The position numbers and the translations under genes are program-made. Below the pieces are notes generated by a model. It searched no databases and had not been told where the DNA came from. It was given only the letters and a program-made list of their open reading frames with translations. A stretch of 18,252 nt of DNA from NCBI GenBank assembly GCA_027033555.1, contig JALVLE010000009.1, positions 1 to 18,252 of the forward strand, written 5' to 3'. Position 1 is the first letter of the stretch, and every line of letters starts with the position of its first letter. Below are positions 13,287 to 18,252 of this stretch, piece after piece. Source of the DNA: Caldifarciminota bacterium. GTDB lineage: Bacteria > Hydrothermota > Hydrothermia > UBA1063 > CAJXJZ01.

Positions 13287-13897
13287 GTATTGGAAGACTC
13301 TATGTAGTATCACCTGAACCAGATGATGGGATTATTGAGCGACTTATAAAGGCCGGCAGATGTGGCGCAGACCTTATACAGATACGCAGTAAAGTCCTTT
13401 CTCCTGAGAGATTAATAAAAACGGTATTATACATAAAAAAGCACCTTCCGGATAATATCCTGGTGATAGTGAATGACTATCCTGACGTTGCAATTTACGC
13501 AAAGGCTGATGGAATTCATGGAGGAAAGGATGATTTTGATCTTAAAGACATACAGGAGTTTAAAAAAAAGTATAACCTGACGGTAGGTGTGAGCGTGTAT
13601 GACTCTCTTGAGAGAGCAAAGCTTGCAGAAAGATACGGTGCAGATTATGTTGCGTTTAGTTCGCCTTTCCCATCACCTTCAAAGAAAAAAGTGTTAACTC
13701 CTATTAAAATAATAAAGGAAGCAGTATCAAAACTAAAGGTACCTGTGTTCGTAATAGGAGGTATTACTCCTGAGAATGCTCCCTCTATGCTTGAGATTGG
13801 AGTGCATGGTGTTGCAGTCCTCTCCTATGCTTTTAGAGGAGATACCTGTGAAAATATTAAAAGATTGAAAAAGACTATTGAAAAATATGCTATTTAA
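13283..13897 (+). CDS. Thiamine-phosphate synthase-like protein (ThiE/TenI family)
   Basis: A 204-residue TIM-barrel protein of the ThiE/TenI family, which either joins HMP-diphosphate and thiazole phosphate (ThiE) or aromatises the thiazole (TenI). Expected ligand positions are present: Arg35 and Lys37 (QIRSK, where ThiE usually has REK), Asn64-Asp65 (VNDYPDVA), KADGIHGGKDD with Asp83, DYVAFSSPFPSPSKKK and VIGGITPENAP. Keeping Arg, Lys, Asn and the SPSK lysine favours ThiE, but the altered REK and the unusual SSPFPSPSK loop leave TenI possible. No other thiamine gene is nearby. It starts in an ATGA overlap with the DUF5683 gene and overlaps the acyltransferase gene at its end. Confidence 0.85.
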   Translation: MSIGRLYVVSPEPDDGIIERLIKAGRCGADLIQIRSKVLSPERLIKTVLYIKKHLPDNILVIVNDYPDVAIYAKADGIHGGKDDFDLKDIQEFKKKYNLTVGVSVYDSLERAKLAERYGADYVAFSSPFPSPSKKKVLTPIKIIKEAVSKLKVPVFVIGGITPENAPSMLEIGVHGVAVLSYAFRGDTCENIKRLKKTIEKYAI

Positions 13898-14606
13898 GAG
13901 AATATTAAGTTTTGGAGAGAGGATATTTGCCCTTATACTTTTTTTATTTAATCCCAGGAAAGCGTCTATTGAGCGAAATCTTAAACATCTTGGAATAGGT
14001 GGTCATAGAGCAAAACTCGCATATCTTACCTATTATAACCTTTTTAAGGCCTATAAAATGCTTGCTGGATACATTTTTTTTAAGAAAAGGCCATATTTTG
14101 AGATAGAAAATGAGGATTACATAAAAACTGGAAGATTATTTGTGAGCATTCATTATGGGCCATGGGATATAGCCCTGAGACTTGTAAAAGAAAAATACTC
14201 TTTTGTTTCAGTGGTTGGCAGCAGGGACATTCTTACCAGGCTGAGGAAAAAGAGCGGAATTCAACTGGTTTATTCCAGTGACGGACTTGCCAGGGTGCTG
14301 AAGGCAGCAAGGGAAAACAGATTGGCACTTATGCTTGACAGAACTTATTTTGAGAAAGGAACGTATATAAAAGTTGGAAAATCCAGAATGAAGATTTCAA
14401 GGGCAGCTTTTATTATTGCCAGGCGGCTTAAAGAGGATCTGTTTTTTATCTGGGCAGAGCCGCAGAAAAAAGGAGTAAAGCTCCGGATAAGAAAAATTCC
14501 TTATGGTTCCTTAAATGAGATGAAAAACCAGATAAAAGAGCAAATAAACAGGCTTCTTTTGTCTCATCCAGAGTACTGGTTTAATTTTTTTGTTGAGTGG
14601 GCCTGA
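13887..14606 (+). CDS. Lipid A biosynthesis-type (LpxL/HtrB family) acyltransferase
   Basis: About 239 residues of the LpxL/HtrB lysophospholipid-acyltransferase superfamily, which adds a secondary acyl chain to lipid A or related lipids at the inner membrane. An N-terminal hydrophobic stretch (FALILFLF) serves as anchor. The catalytic H-x4-D motif is SIHYGPWDIA (His89, Asp94 from this start), and the family's C-terminal HPEQW-type end is SHPEYWFNFFVEW. It is shorter than the E. coli enzymes (about 305). ATG 13887 is preferred; an in-frame TTG at 13878 would add three residues. It overlaps the thiE gene end and is the last gene of the overlapping chain. A phosphatidylinositol mannoside-type acyl acceptor is an alternative. 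Confidence 0.85.
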   Translation: MLFKRILSFGERIFALILFLFNPRKASIERNLKHLGIGGHRAKLAYLTYYNLFKAYKMLAGYIFFKKRPYFEIENEDYIKTGRLFVSIHYGPWDIALRLVKEKYSFVSVVGSRDILTRLRKKSGIQLVYSSDGLARVLKAARENRLALMLDRTYFEKGTYIKVGKSRMKISRAAFIIARRLKEDLFFIWAEPQKKGVKLRIRKIPYGSLNEMKNQIKEQINRLLLSHPEYWFNFFVEWA

Positions 14607-14636
14607 TATGTATCCTATTAAGGCTTTTTATTGACT

Positions 14637-14665
14637 TTGACCAATCATTCACTAACATTTATAAT
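14637..14665 (+). promoter_or_regulatory. Sigma70-type promoter for the disulfide oxidoreductase-TldD-TldE operon
   Basis: TTGACC (14637-14642), a 17-base spacer and a perfect TATAAT (14660-14665). An overlapping TTGACT lies at 14631-14636. Initiation near 14672 would leave about 30 bases of leader ending in AAGGAGG (14692-14698), five bases before the ATG. This is the best promoter match in the window. Confidence 0.8.
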
Positions 14666-14703
14666 TATTACACAACGCAAACTGAAACTATAAGGAGGTT
14701 ATT

Positions 14704-15354
14704 ATGGGACTTTTGAGAGAGGAGGATAAGGCTCAAATAAGAGAAATGTTCAATTCCAGAATGAAAGACAATGTGAACATTGAATTTTTTACAGGGGCGT
14801 CAGGATGTGAATATTGCGCTGACACTTTGATGATATTAAAAGAGGTATCAGAACTTGATAATAGAATAAACCTGGTAGTTTATGAAAAAGAGGATGAAAA
14901 TTCAAAGCTCGCTTTTTCAAAGTTTGAGATAGACAAAATACCGGCTTATACTGTTACTAAGGATGGAAAGGATTATGGTTTTAGATATTTTGGAATACCA
15001 TCAGGGTACGAATTTAGTACCCTTTTAGAAGATATAATGATGGTATCTTCTGGTAATCATGAGCTTTCTGACGAGACTATAAGAAAAATATCAAGCCTTC
15101 CATCTGAGATTCTAATTTATGTGTTCATTACTCCTACGTGTCCTTATTGCCCAAGAGCGGCTATTACTTCTCATAGGCTTGCCTTTGCATCTGAAAAGAT
15201 TAAGGCCCACGTTATTGAATCAATTGAGTTCCCGCAGCTTGCCGACAAATATGGAGTTTCAGCTGTTCCCAAGATAGTGGCCAATGATAGAGTAGAATTT
15301 GAAGGCGCACTCCCGGAACCTGATTTTGTTGATAGAATATTGCAGGCAATATAA
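14704..15354 (+). CDS. Protein disulfide oxidoreductase (PDO), two thioredoxin folds
   Basis: A 216-residue cytoplasmic glutaredoxin-like protein made of two thioredoxin units. Unit 1 (about 1-110) has CEYC (Cys35, Cys38) and the cis-proline segment KIPAY. Unit 2 (about 118-216) has TPTCPYCP (Cys146, Cys149) and SAVPKI. This layout and length match the PDO family known from hyperthermophilic archaea and bacteria, where it makes or exchanges disulfides in intracellular proteins; it is one of the better hints of a thermophile here. There is no signal peptide. The start has a strong ribosome binding site and its own promoter. The tldD gene begins two bases after its stop. Confidence 0.92.
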   Translation: MGLLREEDKAQIREMFNSRMKDNVNIEFFTGASGCEYCADTLMILKEVSELDNRINLVVYEKEDENSKLAFSKFEIDKIPAYTVTKDGKDYGFRYFGIPSGYEFSTLLEDIMMVSSGNHELSDETIRKISSLPSEILIYVFITPTCPYCPRAAITSHRLAFASEKIKAHVIESIEFPQLADKYGVSAVPKIVANDRVEFEGALPEPDFVDRILQAI

Positions 15355-15355
15355 C

Positions 15356-16726
15356 ATGAAAGAGATATTGAAGAAAGGGCTTGATAGTTTTTCAGGAGAA
15401 TATGCAGATATAAGGTATGAGATAAGAAGAAAGACTACCATAATTTTCAAGGGGAAAGAACTTGAAAAGGCATCAAGAGAGATTTCACAGGGTGGTGGAG
15501 TAAGGGTATTCAATGCGGGAAGTGAGGGATTTGCAACGTTTTCAAGGCCTGAGGATGTAAAAAATGCGGTGGCTGAAGCAGATAGGCTTTCAAAAGTAGC
15601 AAGGCCTGAAAAAGAAGCACATCTTGTTGAAGTTAAACCCATTGTTGCTGATTTTATTCCTGCACTCAACAGAGATCCAAGAAAAATAAGCCTTGAAGAG
15701 AAAGTGGAGCTTTTAAAAAAATACAATGACATAGCTCTTTCTGGTGGCGAAAAGATTACCTCTACCACATCTGTTTATCAGGATGAAGAAGTAGAACGTT
15801 ATTACATATCCACCGACGGAACGATTGTTAAGGAGGTGCGGGTATATTCAGGAATACGTGTAAGTGTACTTGCTGCGGATGGAAGCAATGTACAGGCTGG
15901 TTCGGTGACTTTTGGAGATCAGAGGGGGTTTGAAACTGTGTTGGACAAGGAAGAGGATGTGGAAAATGCCATTAAAGATGCAATCTCCTTGCTCAGTGCC
16001 GAGCGTGTGCAGGGAGGGACTTATACTGTAATACTTGATCCGGAAATAGCGGGGGTATTTATTCATGAGGCATTTGGTCATCTTTCAGAAGCTGATCATA
16101 TTTATCGCAATGATAAGCTTCAGGAGATAATGATAATAGGTAAAAGGTTCGGTCCTGACTTTCTAAATGTGGTAGATGATGGTTCCCTTAAGGGGGAAAG
16201 AGGTTATATAGCAATTGACGATGATGGAGTTTTACCCGAAAGAACATATATAATTAAAAATGGGAAACTCAATGCAAGGCTCCACTCCCGGTTTACAGCT
16301 GCCCTGATGAATGAAACACCTACCGGGAATTCAAGGGCTCTTAATTTCGCCTACGTGCCTCTTGTAAGAATGACAAATACGTTTATAGAATCTCAGGATG
16401 CCAGTTTTGAGGAACTCCTTGAAGGCATTGAGAGAGGTTTGTATGTGGTTGGAGCTATAGGTGGGCAGACTGAACTTGAAATGTTCACATTCTCCTCCCA
16501 GAAAGCCTATGAGATAGTGAATGGGAAAGTTGGAAAAATGGTTAGAGATGTGGTCCTTACTGGAAATGTGTTTGAAACACTTATGAATATTGAGAAAGTG
16601 GGAAATGATTTTAAACTCCACGGTGGACTCGGTGGGTGTGGAAAAGGCGGGCAGATGCCCTTACCGGTTTCTCACGGCGGACCGCATATTAGAATCAGAA
16701 ACGTAGTAATAGGGGGAACAAGATGA
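15356..16726 (+). CDS. tldD: TldD, metalloprotease subunit
   Basis: About 456 residues; the zinc-bearing subunit of the TldD/TldE heterodimeric peptidase, which in E. coli processes microcin B17 and degrades the antitoxin CcdA. The metal motif HEAFGH (His237, Glu238, His242) lies in GVFIHEAFGHLSEADH, and the C-terminal zinc-ligand cysteine is Cys428 in GGLGGCGKGGQ. TPTGNSRA and GGQTELEMFTF are further family landmarks. The ATG at 15356 is preferred: a 5'-extended frame from TTG 15299 would lie inside the PDO gene and add 19 residues unlike the family. The stop overlaps tldE in an ATGA. Length is close to normal (about 460-480). Confidence 0.95.
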   Translation: MKEILKKGLDSFSGEYADIRYEIRRKTTIIFKGKELEKASREISQGGGVRVFNAGSEGFATFSRPEDVKNAVAEADRLSKVARPEKEAHLVEVKPIVADFIPALNRDPRKISLEEKVELLKKYNDIALSGGEKITSTTSVYQDEEVERYYISTDGTIVKEVRVYSGIRVSVLAADGSNVQAGSVTFGDQRGFETVLDKEEDVENAIKDAISLLSAERVQGGTYTVILDPEIAGVFIHEAFGHLSEADHIYRNDKLQEIMIIGKRFGPDFLNVVDDGSLKGERGYIAIDDDGVLPERTYIIKNGKLNARLHSRFTAALMNETPTGNSRALNFAYVPLVRMTNTFIESQDASFEELLEGIERGLYVVGAIGGQTELEMFTFSSQKAYEIVNGKVGKMVRDVVLTGNVFETLMNIEKVGNDFKLHGGLGGCGKGGQMPLPVSHGGPHIRIRNVVIGGTR

Positions 16727-18018
16727 GGAGAAAGTTACTGGACATACTTACAAAGAAGAATGTGCAAAAGTTTGATCTCATTATAGAAAGAGAAAACGTT
16801 TATCCCATTTCTTTTGATCAGAATGAGCTAAAGGTACTTCAAAACAAGAATGCCTATGGTATAGGGCTCAGAATCTTTGAAAACGGTAGGGTAGGGTATT
16901 CATCTACAAATGATATAACAACCTTTGGGGATGTGGTGGAGTATGCAAGGGAATCCGCTAAATATGGGAAAAGACTGGATCTTGAATTACCTAAAGATAC
17001 GGGCTCCCTTGATCTTCCTATTTACAATGATATTTTTTGGGACGAGAAAGGGTGGGTAAACAAAGGAAAAGAGATTATAAGAAAAATAGAAAGTGTGTCA
17101 AAAGAGGTTAAGATTGATATTGATTTTACAAAAGAAGTTCAGGATGTGGAAATTATAAACTCAGAAGGGCTGTATGGAAGATATAAAAAGACCGTTTATG
17201 CTTTTACCATCTCGGGATTTGCCATACTTGATTCAGGTTTTACTTTTGTGTTTGATATAGAAAGTTCAACTAAACTCTTTACTGACATAGACAGAGCCAT
17301 TGAGGCGATTATAAACAAGCTTGAGATGGCAAAAAATGTGTCCAGGGTAAAATCGGGTAAGATGACGGTATTGTTTGCACCTCTGTCTCTTATGTCCTTT
17401 GTTCGGGTTATCTCAATGGGTGTGGATGCAAATAATGTGAAAAGAGGTATTTCTCCGCTCAAAGATAAGCTTGGAGAAAAGATTCTCTCTCCCAGGATTA
17501 CCATACAGGACAATCCCTATGATTTTGAACTTATAGGCGCAAAGCCCTTTGATGGCGAAGGTGTAAAGACCAGAATAAACACAGTGGTTGAAAATGGGGT
17601 TTTGAAAACATATCTTCATACCCTTGAGACTGCAAAATATTTTAATGTAAGGCCAACAGGTACTTCCCAGCGGAGTTATAATACAATGCCGTCTCCGGGA
17701 TTTAACAGTTTTGTTATAAAAAATGGTGAGAAATGTCTTGAGGAGATTATTGAAGATATAGACTATGGAATTTTGGTGGAGGATGTGATTGGTGGTGGAC
17801 AATCCAATATTTTGAGAGGGGATTATGCTGTAAACGTTGGATTGGGTTTCCTTATAGAAAATGGAGAAATAAAAGGAAGGATAAGGGATACTATGATTGC
17901 TGGAAACTTCTACGAAGATTTTTCCAGAGTAATAGAGATTTCAAAGGAAAGCAAAAAATTTGTTAATATGGAGATACCTTACATAGCAGTAGAAGGGGTG
18001 AGTGTGACGAGTAAATGA
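16723..18018 (+). CDS. tldE: TldE/PmbA, partner subunit of TldD
   Basis: A 431-residue TldE/PmbA protein, the non-metal subunit that pairs with TldD to enclose the peptidase chamber. The family pattern includes VYPISFDQNELKVLQNKNAY near the N-terminus, YGIGLRIFENGRVGYSST, NPYDFELIGAKPFDGEGVKT, GTSQRSYNTMPSPGFNSF and a glycine-rich GYAVNVGLGF-like end. No HExxxH is present, as expected for this subunit. It starts in the ATGA of the tldD stop and itself ends in an ATGA shared with the next gene, so all are coupled. A substrate in this organism is not indicated. Confidence 0.94.
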   Translation: MRRKLLDILTKKNVQKFDLIIERENVYPISFDQNELKVLQNKNAYGIGLRIFENGRVGYSSTNDITTFGDVVEYARESAKYGKRLDLELPKDTGSLDLPIYNDIFWDEKGWVNKGKEIIRKIESVSKEVKIDIDFTKEVQDVEIINSEGLYGRYKKTVYAFTISGFAILDSGFTFVFDIESSTKLFTDIDRAIEAIINKLEMAKNVSRVKSGKMTVLFAPLSLMSFVRVISMGVDANNVKRGISPLKDKLGEKILSPRITIQDNPYDFELIGAKPFDGEGVKTRINTVVENGVLKTYLHTLETAKYFNVRPTGTSQRSYNTMPSPGFNSFVIKNGEKCLEEIIEDIDYGILVEDVIGGGQSNILRGDYAVNVGLGFLIENGEIKGRIRDTMIAGNFYEDFSRVIEISKESKKFVNMEIPYIAVEGVSVTSK

Positions 18019-18252
18019 TACTTTATGGTCTGTTAATCACCTGTATTTCACTCTCTGGAGGATGGGCTTTACCAGGTGCTGGGTTATCGGATAAATTTAA
18101 TGTTGGAAAATTTGTCCAGATTGAATACGGAATTGCTAAAATTTATGATATAGAGGTTTTTTATGCCGTCGGCATGGCGCGCTATCCTTCAATTACAGGA
18201 GCACTATCACTATATACAGGTTTTCAGGGATTAAGTGCACAAAGATATATTC
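18015..18252 (+). CDS. Secreted, probable outer-membrane protein, partial (runs off right edge)
   Basis: An ATG at 18015 overlaps the tldE stop (ATGA), and the frame stays open for 79 codons to the window end. The first residues, ILYGLLITCISLSGGWALPG, look like a short signal peptide, with cleavage likely near residue 19 or after. The following VGKFVQIEYGIAKIYDIEVFYAVGMARYPSITGALSLYTGFQ alternates aromatic and small residues, as in beta-barrel strands. Family not recognised. The tight coupling to tldE suggests it is co-expressed with the peptidase. Confidence 0.65.
   Translation, partial: MILYGLLITCISLSGGWALPGAGLSDKFNVGKFVQIEYGIAKIYDIEVFYAVGMARYPSITGALSLYTGFQGLSAQRYI

Noticed and set aside
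14600..14630. Possible terminator after the acyltransferase gene (GCCT ... AGGC followed by TTTTTATT)
   Set aside because: Only a 4-bp stem with a loop of about 16 bases and mismatches on extension; too weak to call.
15299..15355. N-terminal extension of TldD from TTG 15299
   Set aside because: It lies inside the PDO gene and adds residues unlike TldD; the ATG at 15356 just after the PDO stop fits better.
1..18252. Mobile elements, CRISPR, phage, toxin-antitoxin or RNA genes
   Set aside because: All sequence is taken up by closely packed, recognisable chromosomal genes; no spaced direct repeats, transposase or integrase motifs, or tRNA-like folds were seen by reading.

Overview
The window is a dense stretch of bacterial chromosome (A+T-rich, roughly 40% GC by eye) with almost no non-coding DNA: no gap reaches 100 bases, and I see no RNA gene, insertion sequence, phage gene or CRISPR array. 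Arginine is written mostly as AGA/AGG and coding strands are purine-rich. A two-domain protein disulfide oxidoreductase and archease fit a thermophile. The heptose-kinase domain, a lipid A-type acyltransferase, lipoproteins, LysM proteins and a probable outer-membrane protein fit a diderm envelope. DUF5683 and long LysM domains suggest an FCB-related candidate phylum (for example WOR-3/Hydrothermae), but that placement is inference.

Left part, minus strand (1-5308), read right to left: archease, a 6-pyruvoyl-tetrahydropterin synthase homologue with an altered catalytic triad, the GTP cyclohydrolase FolE2, then (after an 86-base gap with its own ribosome binding site and a weak promoter) a class V aminotransferase, an unrecognised lipoprotein and a zinc-ribbon Nudix hydrolase. 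A DUF47 (PhoU-like) protein and a PiT phosphate transporter, cut by the left edge, follow behind their own likely promoter.

A 99-base divergent region (5309-5407) carries a good sigma70-type promoter for the plus strand. It drives a small coiled-coil lipoprotein and a secreted coiled-coil/LysM protein, closed by a strong hairpin terminator at 6309-6345.

From 6351 to 14606 nine plus-strand genes overlap end to start without a break: phoH, a PgpH-type 7TM-HD phosphodiesterase, ybeY, two tandem CNNM/CorC-type membrane proteins, a heptose-phosphate kinase, a DUF5683 membrane protein, a ThiE/TenI protein and a lipid A-type acyltransferase. The first three are a widely conserved trio tied to RNA/ribosome metabolism and cyclic-di-AMP; the rest concern metal transport, the envelope and thiamine.

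A second strong promoter (14637-14665) starts the last operon: protein disulfide oxidoreductase, TldD, TldE/PmbA and the beginning of a secreted, probably outer-membrane protein cut by the right edge.

Most of the window is conserved housekeeping. The points most worth a second look are the altered pterin enzyme, a perfect 15-bp inverted repeat inside the lipoprotein gene, the paired coiled-coil envelope proteins sharing an E-[ED]-C-R motif, the terminator that runs into the phoH start, and the disulfide oxidoreductase/TldDE operon.
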